Below are positions 25,459 through 32,256 of a stretch of DNA of 64,000 nucleotides, piece after piece. The notes under the pieces were generated by a model, which was given only the letters and a program-made list of their open reading frames with translations, had not been told where the DNA came from and ran no database searches. The position numbers were made by a program, and so were the translations under genes. The number at the start of each line of letters is the position of its first letter. The stretch's first letter is position 1. Source of the DNA: JACJWR01 sp964547485 (GTDB taxonomy: Bacteria > Actinomycetota > Actinomycetes > S36-B12 > UBA10799); assembly GCA_964547485.1 (NCBI GenBank), contig CAZJNU010000001.1:62001-126000 (forward strand), written 5' to 3'.

Positions 25459-26073
25459 TCAGCCCAACCGATCCAGGCAGGAACCCCCGTCGGCCCACAG
25501 TCGAACATCGCACCAGCCTCCCGGTTGGACACTGATCCGCTGGACTTCGGTCAGTGGCAGCCTCAGTACCCGCGCCACCACCAATCTGACCGTGCTGGCA
25601 TGACCGACCAACAGCCAGGTCCGCCTCTGCGACGACTGCAGCCGGGCGAGGTACCCGCGCAGGGCCTCGTCTCGCTGGGTGAGGGCCGAGCCGTTTGGCG
25701 GCGCAACTGCGGGATCCATCAGCCAATCCCGCCAGCGGACCGGATCCCCAGCACGGGCGTGGGCCGCCGACCGCCCTTCCCAGTCGCCAAAATCCACCTC
25801 AGCCAACGCCTCGACGCCCTCCGGACCATCAACCACTTCGAGCCGCCAGCTCGCGATCAACGCATCGAGGGTCTGACGCGCACGCAGGGCCGGCGAGGAC
25901 GCCGCCACGATTTGGCCCACGGTCGGCGGGCACTCCAGCCCGCTCAGGTCGCGACGACCGGGTTCGCTCAGCGTGGGATCGGCCGCACCCACTCCCCACC
26001 CGTTGTAGACCTTGCCCGTCAACTCGGTGGCGCCGTGCCGGACAACGATCAGACGTAGTGGCTCAGTTGCCAC
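25459..26073 (-). CDS. Histidine phosphatase superfamily protein (CobC-like)
   Basis: 204 residues from a GTG at 26073 that overlaps the RNase H stop by 11 bases. The catalytic RHG motif is in LRLIVVRHGATELTGKVYNGW; other family residues are SSPALRARQTLDAL, LAEVDFGDWEG and LLVGHASTVRLVVARVL with the second histidine. In mycobacteria the equivalent domain is fused to the C-terminus of RNase H (Rv2228c) and acts as an acid or alpha-ribazole phosphatase. Here it is a separate, translationally coupled polypeptide. It is last in the NIF3 operon. Confidence 0.88.
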   Translation of the reverse strand: MATEPLRLIVVRHGATELTGKVYNGWGVGAADPTLSEPGRRDLSGLECPPTVGQIVAASSPALRARQTLDALIASWRLEVVDGPEGVEALAEVDFGDWEGRSAAHARAGDPVRWRDWLMDPAVAPPNGSALTQRDEALRGYLARLQSSQRRTWLLVGHASTVRLVVARVLRLPLTEVQRISVQPGGWCDVRLWADGGSCLDRLG

Positions 26074-26536
26074 GATCGACGGCCCGGACAACCCCGGCGG
26101 CCTGGGCATCGAGGACCTCGTTGACCAGAGCGTCCGCTCGCTTGTTCTGCTCCCGCGGGACCCACTGGTATTGAACGTTGTCCGATGGGTAGGCGCGCCG
26201 TGCCTTGTTGGCGAGTTCCTTCATGTCCGGGTGTTTGATCCGCCAGCGACCCGACATTTGTTCCACCACGAGCTTCGAGTCCAACCTCGCCTCCACGAGT
26301 GGGGCTGCGGCCGCCTCCCCCGCTTGCTCGGTCTGCGTAGCGATCCATTCCAGTCCGGCCAGCAGGCCGCGGTATTCGGCCACATTGTTGGTGGCCACGC
26401 CGATGACTGCTGCAAGTTCTCGCACGACCACCCCTCCCCGCAGGATGACTGTGCCGTATGCGGCCGGTCCGGGGTTCCCGCGGGATCCGCCGTCCGCCTC
26501 GAGCACATACTCCACCCCGGGATTGCGTGGCGTCAC
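26063..26536 (-). CDS. Ribonuclease H, type I
   Basis: 157 residues from a GTG at 26536 that overlaps the stop of the zinc-ribbon gene as GTGA. The four acidic catalytic residues are present: EADGGSRGNPGPAAYG (Asp), NNVAEYRGLLAGLE (Glu), ARLDSKLVVEQMSGRWRIK (Asp) and REQNKRADALVNEV (Asp). It cleaves RNA in RNA:DNA hybrids. The order NIF3, zinc-ribbon, RNase H, phosphatase equals Rv2230c-Rv2228c, except that the RNase H and phosphatase are separate chains here. Confidence 0.93.
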   Translation of the reverse strand: MTPRNPGVEYVLEADGGSRGNPGPAAYGTVILRGGVVVRELAAVIGVATNNVAEYRGLLAGLEWIATQTEQAGEAAAAPLVEARLDSKLVVEQMSGRWRIKHPDMKELANKARRAYPSDNVQYQWVPREQNKRADALVNEVLDAQAAGVVRAVDRGN

Positions 26537-27273
26537 AATCCAGACTCCGAGGTGCGAATCAGGATGCTGCGGCACTCCGGACAGCGAATGACCTCGTCCG
26601 GGGCCGCGGCCGCGATCTCATCGAGATCTCCCCTCGGCAGGTCCAGTTGGCAGGCCTCGCAGCGACCCCGCCGGACCATCGCAGCGCCGGTGCCGTTGTC
26701 TGCCCGAATCCGGGCGTAAAGCTCGAGCAGTTCGGTCGGTACCGGTGCCGCGGTCGTGTCACGCACCTGACGCAACTCAGTGAACTCAGCGTCCAGCAGC
26801 GCCATTGCCTCGTCGCGGGCGGTGACTGCGGCCGCCAGTTCTTCCCGCACGCGATCTGTCTGGGACAGGAGCTCAGAGTGCTCGGCCTCGGCATTCTCGA
26901 GCGCCTCCATTGCGACCAGTTCGTCATCCTCCAGGGCTGACTGTCGTCTCGCCAGGGTGGCGACTTCGTGCTCGAGGTCGGCCAACTGCTTCGACGAGGT
27001 CACTTGGCCGGAGTTCAGCAGGTTCTGGTCTCGGTCGGCCCGGGCGCGCACCTGGGCGACATCGGCCTCCGACTTGCGCACCTCCCGCGCCAGATCCGAG
27101 GCCCGGGTCGCCGCAGCCGTGGTGTGGTCGCGCAGCGCCGTGTCTCGCGCGGTAAGTTCCGCCACCCGGGTCGTCTCCGGCAGAGTCCGGGCCCGATGTC
27201 GATTCCGTTCGATGTCCAGATCCAAGTGTTGGACCTCCAACAGGATCAACTGGCTGGTTGGTTCGGCCTTCAC
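26533..27273 (-). CDS. Coiled-coil C4-type zinc ribbon protein (CT398-like)
   Basis: 246 residues. The first 190 residues are a long heptad-rich coiled coil (QHLDLDIERNRH, ELTARDTALRDH, LADLEHEVATLARRQ and so on). The C-terminus holds a zinc ribbon with two CxxC pairs, GRCEACQLDLP and IRCPECRSIL. The family is conserved in actinobacteria and chlamydiae and lies with NIF3 and RNase H, but its function is unsettled; nucleic-acid binding or an adaptor role has been suggested. The ATG overlaps the NIF3 stop by 4 bases, and the stop overlaps the RNase H GTG. Confidence 0.9.
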   Translation of the reverse strand: MKAEPTSQLILLEVQHLDLDIERNRHRARTLPETTRVAELTARDTALRDHTTAAATRASDLAREVRKSEADVAQVRARADRDQNLLNSGQVTSSKQLADLEHEVATLARRQSALEDDELVAMEALENAEAEHSELLSQTDRVREELAAAVTARDEAMALLDAEFTELRQVRDTTAAPVPTELLELYARIRADNGTGAAMVRRGRCEACQLDLPRGDLDEIAAAAPDEVIRCPECRSILIRTSESGL

Positions 27274-28478
27274 AGGACTCTCCTCGGCTGGGCACTGCGC
27301 AGGTGGGCTGTCCAGGGGTCCGTCACGATCTCGGACACCCGCACGGTCACGCTATCCGGCGTCGACAGTTCGGCGGGCAGCAGATCGGCTACCTGCTGAC
27401 ACCAGGGCCATTCACTGGCCCAGTGTGCGACATCGACCAGTGCCGCTCCACCCCGACCGAGGTGCTCGTCGGCGCGATGGTGGCGAAGATCCGCAGTGAC
27501 GAAGACATCCGCGCCGGCCGCCGCCGGCAGCAGCGAGTCGCCTGCGCCGCCGCACACTGCGACGGTCGACACGATCCGGTCAGGGTCACCGGCAACCCGA
27601 ACTCCGTGCTCGGTCCCGGGCAGCGCGGCCACCACCTCGGAGGCGAATTCGGCCAGCGTTCGGGGAGTCGGAAGGTGGCCGACCCGACCGATGCCGGTGA
27701 CGGCGGGCGCAGCGGTGGTCGGCAGCACGAAGTAGGACGGCTGCTCGTAGGGATGCACTGTCAACATGGCCGCCAGCACACGGTCCCGAACCGACCGCCG
27801 CACCGACATCTCGACTCGTTGTTCGACCACCTCGGACCGCTCCCCCGGCCGTCCCAGCCAGGGGTCACCGTCGACTGGCACCTCGAAGGTGCCAGTCCCG
27901 GAGACCGTGAACGCGCAGCGCGTGTAGTCGGCGATCCGGCCCGCGCCGGCCGCGGCCATCGCATCGATCATCGGCCCGATGTGAGTGTCGGGAACGTACA
28001 CAACGATCGCCTCGGTGGGGTCCGAACTCTCCGCCGCCGAGGTCAACGGCCGAAGGTCCTGCAAGCCCAGCGCCTCGGCCAACGCATCCGATACCCCAGG
28101 TCGGGCGGCATCGGCGTTGGTATGTGCACTCAACAGCGCGCAGCGGGCCTCGATCAGGTCTGTGATCACCTCACCCTTGGGGTCGGTCGCCGACACCGAG
28201 TGCACCCCAGTCAGCAGCAGCGGGTGGTGGGTGATCAGCAGATCCGCCCCCCAGCCGATCGCCTCCGCCACCACCGAAGCGACAGGATCGACGGCCACCA
28301 GAACGCGCTGCACGCTCCGGTCCGGACGACCACAGACGAGCCCGACAGCGTCCCAGTCCTCCGCCAGCGCCGAGGGGTAGAGCCGTTCCATCGCAGCCAC
28401 CACGTCGCCCACTGTGACCGGGGTGCCGGGGACGGGCGGGTGGGCGGCAGGCGTGCCAGCGGAGATCGGCGCAGTCAT
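27270..28478 (-). CDS. NIF3-like dinuclear metal hexameric protein (GTP cyclohydrolase 1 type 2 homologue)
   Basis: 402 residues. Family signs are the N-terminal TVGDVVAAMERLYPSALAEDWDAVGLVCG, the metal-binding LLITHHPLLLTGV and the C-terminal AGADVFVTADLRHHRADEH. The middle section (about residues 130-260) is the PII-like insert seen in longer members, with YVPDTHIGPMIDAMAAAGAGRI. The catalytic role of the family is unsettled despite the cyclohydrolase label. It is the first gene of the four-gene operon. TAAGTT lies 6 bases before the ATG, suggesting a leaderless transcript. Confidence 0.92.
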   Translation of the reverse strand: MTAPISAGTPAAHPPVPGTPVTVGDVVAAMERLYPSALAEDWDAVGLVCGRPDRSVQRVLVAVDPVASVVAEAIGWGADLLITHHPLLLTGVHSVSATDPKGEVITDLIEARCALLSAHTNADAARPGVSDALAEALGLQDLRPLTSAAESSDPTEAIVVYVPDTHIGPMIDAMAAAGAGRIADYTRCAFTVSGTGTFEVPVDGDPWLGRPGERSEVVEQRVEMSVRRSVRDRVLAAMLTVHPYEQPSYFVLPTTAAPAVTGIGRVGHLPTPRTLAEFASEVVAALPGTEHGVRVAGDPDRIVSTVAVCGGAGDSLLPAAAGADVFVTADLRHHRADEHLGRGGAALVDVAHWASEWPWCQQVADLLPAELSTPDSVTVRVSEIVTDPWTAHLRSAQPRRVL

Positions 28479-28484
28479 GGCAAC

Positions 28485-28490
28485 AACTTA
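28485..28490 (-). promoter_or_regulatory. -10 element (TAAGTT) of the NIF3 operon, leaderless
   Basis: TAAGTT on the minus strand is followed by 6 bases and the NIF3 ATG at 28478. No Shine-Dalgarno is present. Confidence 0.45.
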
Positions 28491-28553
28491 GGCGGAACCG
28501 CCGGATCCGGGGTGGACTGCCCTGCGCCGAACGGCTCGCGTACCCTCGACCGC

Positions 28554-28626
28554 GGGCCCGTAGCGCAGCTGGTAGCGCGCCCCGCTTACACCGGGAAGGT
28601 CGTCGGTTCGAGTCCGGCCGGGCCCA
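28554..28626 (+). tRNA. tRNA-Val (anticodon UAC)
   Basis: 73 bases fold as a tRNA. The acceptor GGGCCCG pairs with CGGGCCC, the D arm is AGCGCAGCTGGTAGCGC, the anticodon loop CTTACAC gives UAC, and the T arm has GGTTCGAGTCC. The lowest pair of the anticodon stem is a C-A mismatch. CCA is not encoded. The gene lies between the NIF3 operon and a toxin-antitoxin-like pair. Confidence 0.93.
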
Positions 28627-28629
28627 CTG

Positions 28630-28648
28630 AGTTACCCCCGAGGTAACT
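28630..28648 (+). terminator. Short stem-loop after tRNA-Val
   Basis: AGTTACC and GGTAACT form a perfect 7-bp stem with a 5-base loop beginning 3 bases after the tRNA. It may mark the end of the tRNA transcript; there is no U-tract. Confidence 0.4.
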
Positions 28649-28681
28649 ACCGTCATGCCACGGCCGGCCGCCGAGGGTCGT

Positions 28682-28975
28682 TCATGCGTTGACGATTCGT
28701 TCCGCCCAGGCTGTAAGCGTCCCGGCCTTCCTGACGAGTGCCTGTGCTTGCTTCACACTAACGAGCGCGACTCCAGAGTGACTGTCGTCCTTGGCTGCCA
28801 GTACCTCCCTCAGCAGTTTCGCCATCTTGGCGCCATCGGGTGCCACCGTGGCCACGCTGGTGTCGTCGGCGAGGCAAAGCTCGCTAACCATGACCGCAGC
28901 TTGGGCCTGCTTCAACCTGCCCACGGCGTCGGCTCGCGAGCAGGGGCCGGTTCGGACCTTGTCGCTTCGGCTCAT
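28682..28975 (-). CDS. HEPN-like partner protein of the adjacent nucleotidyltransferase, apparently shortened
   Basis: 97 residues, all predicted helical, starting at an ATG that overlaps the stop of the nucleotidyltransferase gene (ATGA). The N-terminal SRADAVGRLKQAQAAVMVSE and the C-terminal LLREVLAAKDDSHSG and VKQAQALVRKAGTLTAWAE stretches resemble the beginning and end of helical partners of MNT-type nucleotidyltransferases. The central section, which in such proteins (as I remember them) carries the helix with a conserved GQDH-like motif, seems to be missing, and there is no Rx4-6H motif. The protein may be a deleted, inactive form or a divergent member. Assignment depends on gene order as much as on sequence. 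Confidence 0.5.
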   Translation of the reverse strand: MSRSDKVRTGPCSRADAVGRLKQAQAAVMVSELCLADDTSVATVAPDGAKMAKLLREVLAAKDDSHSGVALVSVKQAQALVRKAGTLTAWAERIVNA

Positions 28976-29559
28976 GTCTGACCTTCCAAGACCCTGCTGT
29001 CTCCCGTGACAACGAGGAGGTCTTGACCCCAGGCCTCCAAGATGGGTTCCTGAGTGCCCCGCATCCTTCGCACATCTGCGAGCGATAGCACCACAACATG
29101 GCATGAATTCCCTGTCCACCGGCGAACGTTGTCGGACAGCTCGCCGGCCAACTGGGCTGCATCTGTGGCTTGTGTCACGAGAAGGACGTCAATGTCGCTG
29201 TCGGAGTCCCCATCCCGCCGGGCATACGACCCGAACAACCCAAGTAGAAGCGGCTGATCTGGCTGGTCCGCCACATACTCCCGGAGCCGGTCGAGAAAAT
29301 CGGTGCGCATACCGGCCAGAGCTAGGACTCCCGGTGCGGCCAGGTGCTCCTGGTTCAAGATGTACCCGCCAGGCACCTGCAACACGACGCCTTCGCTTGC
29401 AAGGCGGAGAAGGGCTAACCGCACGCCGCTTTTCGATGCGCCAGGAGTCTGGTGCCAGACATCATTGAGGCTCTTCGCGGATGTCGAACCGGCGAGAGCC
29501 ATCAACACACCCCCGTCGAGTGAAGGTATTACCGCTGCAATCGGACTTGAAACGTCCAT
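28972..29559 (-). CDS. MNT-type nucleotidyltransferase with N-terminal winged helix
   Basis: 195 residues. Residues about 1-85 look like a winged-helix DNA-binding domain (SAKSLNDVWHQTPGASKSGV, LLRLASEGVVLQVPGGYILN). Residues about 95-190 form a minimal nucleotidyltransferase with LGLFGSYARRDGDSDSDIDV, keeping the GS, SD and DxD residues needed for metal and nucleotide binding. Such proteins act as antitoxins that AMPylate HEPN partners, or as toxins in other pairs. The next gene, overlapping by four bases, is the presumed partner. GGGGGGAG precedes the ATG at 29559. Two 17-base direct repeats upstream are likely its own binding sites. Confidence 0.8.
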   Translation of the reverse strand: MDVSSPIAAVIPSLDGGVLMALAGSTSAKSLNDVWHQTPGASKSGVRLALLRLASEGVVLQVPGGYILNQEHLAAPGVLALAGMRTDFLDRLREYVADQPDQPLLLGLFGSYARRDGDSDSDIDVLLVTQATDAAQLAGELSDNVRRWTGNSCHVVVLSLADVRRMRGTQEPILEAWGQDLLVVTGDSRVLEGQT

Positions 29560-29593
29560 CACGCTCCCCCCGGTCCTACATTGCTCCTCGTTT

Positions 29594-29629
29594 CGTACAG
29601 AATAGTGCACACCGTATAGAATAGTGCAC
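29594..29629 (-). promoter_or_regulatory. Two direct repeats (iterons) with -10 motif upstream of the nucleotidyltransferase gene
   Basis: On the minus strand GTGCACTATTCTATACG (29629-29613) and GTGCACTATTCTGTACG (29610-29594) differ at one base and are 19 bases apart. Each contains TATTCT, a -10-like hexamer, and the palindrome GTGCAC. The second copy ends 34 bases before the ATG. The arrangement suits autorepression by the winged-helix nucleotidyltransferase. The segment is less GC-rich than its surroundings. Confidence 0.6.
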
Positions 29630-29874
29630 GTTGTCGTCACGCTTGACTGCATCAAGTTGGCGCCGCTTGACATTTCACTCTTCGGGAATCCCTCGGAATC
29701 CGGCCAAACCCCCGTCGACTGACCGTATGACCGTGCGGGCACAAATGACACTGGCGTACCGTCTGACCGTGGCCGTGTCCAAGGTGAAGGCGGGTGCGCG
29801 TTGACCGCAGTCGACGACGACGCCGGCCTCCGCAGTGGCCGCGCCCGGTTGCCCACCATTCGCAGGGTGCGCAG

Positions 29875-30816
29875 ATGAGTCGGACTCTGCCTGAAGTGTT
29901 GACGCCCTCGGTGGGCGAACGAGGGCTCGCCTCGGGCGACCACGACAGCGTCGGGGCCGCCACCTTGGCGGCGTGGGATTCCTTCTTGGTGTCGGCGATG
30001 AACCTGGATCCGGACGCCCCGACCAGGGCGGCCGGAATCACCGTCCGAGACCTGCTGACACCGCTCGGCCGCTGGCCCGACAGCCGAAGCCTGGCCGGCA
30101 TCCTCGAGGACGCCGAAACAGGGCGTCGATGGGGACCTGCCGACGAAGCCAGGGCTGCTGCTCTGGTCTCGGCACATCGAGACGCTCCGATGGCCGAACT
30201 GATGGCTTCGCTCGAATCCGCGCGCGGCGAACTCGCCGACTGGTTGGCCGGGGACGACCGGTGGCCGGTGGGCGAATGGGGCCTGCGCGAGGCTGCCTCG
30301 CCGGTGGGACCGCTGCCGGTGCTGACGCTCATTCACGGGATCTGCTACCAGTTGGCGACCGTCAGCCTCGACCTGCAGCCTGCCGGCTGCGTCGTCGATG
30401 ACAACCTGCTGCTACTGGGGCTGGTCGCACTCGTCGACATGATGGGCGCCTTCATCGCGCGGACGGGGACCACTGGTTCGCTGTCCGCGGTCGGCACCCA
30501 GATCATTGTCGGCACCGGCTCCCGGGAGCACGACTGGCGGACGGTGGTGCTGGAAACCTCGGACAGCAGGATGCTGGGGCCAACGGTGGTGGGCGCCACC
30601 GACGTCCTGCTCGCTGTCACGTCCGGCCGGGCCAACGCCGCGAAGCTCTACGCCCGTGGCGAGCTCCGGGTGCACGACCTGGCCGGGATGGCCTCGTTGC
30701 TGCCGGTGTTGGAGCAGGTACCCGGCATTCCGGCGGTGGCCACCTTCGGTCGCGCCGCCACGGTCATCGCCCGCGCGTCGGACGTGCTGTCCCGATTCCC
30801 GTTCAAACGAGGCTGA
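29875..30816 (+). CDS. Conserved hypothetical protein, possibly of the mycothiol-dependent maleylpyruvate isomerase-like (DinB-like) group
   Basis: 313 residues from the ATG at 29875, which follows CAGGGT by 6 bases; the same frame is open to 29794. It is soluble, acidic in its N-terminal half and helical (WDSFLVSAMNLDP, ITVRDLLTPLGRWPD, LIHGICYQLATVSLD). The C-terminal half alternates strands and helices (SAVGTQIIVGTGSREHDWRTVVLE, LLAVTSGRANAAKLYARGELRVHD) in a way that recalls an SCP2-like fold. The N-terminal half resembles four-helix MDMPI/DinB-type domains, but no metal histidine triad could be confirmed. Function unknown. Confidence 0.6.
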   Translation: MSRTLPEVLTPSVGERGLASGDHDSVGAATLAAWDSFLVSAMNLDPDAPTRAAGITVRDLLTPLGRWPDSRSLAGILEDAETGRRWGPADEARAAALVSAHRDAPMAELMASLESARGELADWLAGDDRWPVGEWGLREAASPVGPLPVLTLIHGICYQLATVSLDLQPAGCVVDDNLLLLGLVALVDMMGAFIARTGTTGSLSAVGTQIIVGTGSREHDWRTVVLETSDSRMLGPTVVGATDVLLAVTSGRANAAKLYARGELRVHDLAGMASLLPVLEQVPGIPAVATFGRAATVIARASDVLSRFPFKRG

Positions 30817-30930
30817 TATCAGCTCCCCGGGATCGGATCTGGCCATTGCTGTTGCGTGAGGTACCCCGCGTCGGGTGGACTAGCGGCACAACGGTCACGA
30901 CGAGCGTGTGCCAGCTATCGAAACGGAGGA

Positions 30931-31338
30931 GTGTTGTCGACCTCGGAAGCGTCGCAGACACTGGGAGTTCAACCAGGCCGGGTGGTACAGGAGGTCGGCT
31001 GGGATGTTGACTGCGACGATGGACTCCGCACGGCGGTCGCGGCGGCTTGTGAGTCGGACCTACTGGATGAGGACTCCGATGAGATGGTGGATGTCGTGCT
31101 GCTCTGGTGGCGGGATGAAGATGGCGACCTAGTCGACGCACTCGTCGACGCGATCGGCCCCCTCACTGAGAACGGCACGATCTGGCTGCTCACCCCGAAG
31201 TCCGGGCGGGCTGGCCACGTGGAAGCGGCAGACATCTCCGAGGCGGCCCCGGTGGCGGGACTGCAACAGACCAGCACGATCAGCGCGGCCCGTGATTGGC
31301 AGGGCACGCGCCTTGTCGCTCCGCGAGCCCGGAGATAG
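30931..31338 (+). CDS. DUF3052 family protein
   Basis: 135 residues. Start at GTG 30931 or TTG 30934; GGAGGA lies immediately upstream, which suits the TTG slightly better by spacing. Family stretches are LGVQPGRVVQEVGWDVDCD, EDSDEMVDVVLLWWRDEDGDLVD and TENGTIWLLTPKSGRAGHVE, then a short AGLQQTSTISAARDWQGTRLV end. DUF3052 proteins lie near aceE in many actinobacteria; their function is unknown, although the fold resembles SAM-independent methyltransferase relatives. The next gene follows after 8 bases. Confidence 0.88.
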   Translation: MLSTSEASQTLGVQPGRVVQEVGWDVDCDDGLRTAVAAACESDLLDEDSDEMVDVVLLWWRDEDGDLVDALVDAIGPLTENGTIWLLTPKSGRAGHVEAADISEAAPVAGLQQTSTISAARDWQGTRLVAPRARR

Positions 31339-31346
31339 GGAGAATC

Positions 31347-32150
31347 ATGGGTAAGCCGATGATGGGCACCAGACGCAGGATCACGATTGCGAGCTGGAAG
31401 CCACCCCATGAGGGAGTCATCCACGGCACCCTGACCCTCGACGCCACCAAGGTCTTGGACTACATCGAACGGGCCCGCAACCTGACGGGTGAACGGGTGA
31501 CGATCACGTCGTTCATCGGCGCCTGCGTGGGCCGCGCACTTGCATTGGAACCGACCCTGAACGGCCGCATTCATCTGGGGAAGTACTACCCCTACGACGA
31601 CGTCAGCCTGTCGTTCCTGGTCCAGATCGACGGTGGCAAGCAACTAGCCCAGGTGCGGGTCAAGGACATCGACCAGATGACTCCCGCCGATGTCGCCAAG
31701 GAACTGCAAGCCAAAGCCAGCAGCGTCCGCTCCGGCGAAGACGAATCCTTCAAGAAGAGCGCCGACATTGCGAGCAAGCTGCCCACGCCCATCCTGCGGC
31801 GAGTACTGTCCCTCACCGGTTTCGTCACCACCGGGCTGGGGCTGCCGATGGCCGGACAGCCAGCATTCCCGTTCGGGGCCGCAGTCATCACCAGCGTCGG
31901 CATGCTGGGGGTCGATGAGGCCTACGTGCCGCCGACGCCGTTCTGCCGAGTGCCGCTCTATGTCGCGATCGGGGCGATCCGGGACATGGTGTTCGCGATC
32001 GACGGGAAGCCGGAGGTGCGGAAAGGACTGTCGATCACTGCCACCCTGGACCACCGATACGTGGATGGATTCCAAGCGGCGACCGTCGCCCGCTCCATCC
32101 GGGAATCGTTCGAGGACCCGGATTCGTTGGGGCCGCTGAAGGGCGCCTGA
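31347..32150 (+). CDS. Lipoyl-less 2-oxoacid dehydrogenase acyltransferase-like protein (E2 catalytic domain)
   Basis: 267 residues from ATG 31347 with TAGGGAGA upstream. The protein matches only the trimer-forming catalytic domain of E2 acyltransferases: TITSFIGACVGRALALEPTLNG, PAFPFGAAVITSVGMLGVDEAYVP and the active-site motif LSITATLDHRYVDGFQAA, with the essential His and Asp intact. There is no lipoyl domain and no peripheral subunit-binding domain, so it cannot carry an acyl group on its own. It lies about 106 bases upstream of aceE, on the same strand. It could act on free or separately carried lipoyl groups, or serve as a structural partner of the E1; neither can be decided from sequence. 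Confidence 0.85.
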   Translation: MGKPMMGTRRRITIASWKPPHEGVIHGTLTLDATKVLDYIERARNLTGERVTITSFIGACVGRALALEPTLNGRIHLGKYYPYDDVSLSFLVQIDGGKQLAQVRVKDIDQMTPADVAKELQAKASSVRSGEDESFKKSADIASKLPTPILRRVLSLTGFVTTGLGLPMAGQPAFPFGAAVITSVGMLGVDEAYVPPTPFCRVPLYVAIGAIRDMVFAIDGKPEVRKGLSITATLDHRYVDGFQAATVARSIRESFEDPDSLGPLKGA

Positions 32151-32190
32151 TTCGATCCGGCCCATCCCACCACACACCGTCGCACCCCTC

Positions 32191-32240
32191 CGCTCATCGC
32201 CGCTCATCGCCGATCACCGCCGATCACCGCCGATCATCTC
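32191..32240 (+). repeat. Five tandem 10-base repeats upstream of aceE
   Basis: Consecutive decamers CGCTCATCGC twice, CGATCACCGC twice and CGATCATCTC make five in-phase copies ending 16 bases before the aceE GTG. The period is close to one helical turn, so the copies lie on one face of the DNA. They could bind a regulator; a simple replication-slippage repeat is the alternative. Confidence 0.6.
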
Positions 32241-32256
32241 GCCGAAAGGTCCACCC

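Noticed and set aside
27258..28646. A 462-codon open frame on the plus strand over the NIF3 gene
   Set aside because: It is antisense to NIF3 and ends inside the tRNA-Val; its composition is that of a shadow.
28554..29640. Integrative element at tRNA-Val
   Set aside because: No integrase and no repeat of the tRNA 3' end could be found within reach; only the toxin-antitoxin-like pair lies there.
32191..32240. Tandem decamers as a CRISPR array
   Set aside because: Repeats are contiguous, only 10 bases long and without spacers; no cas genes are present.
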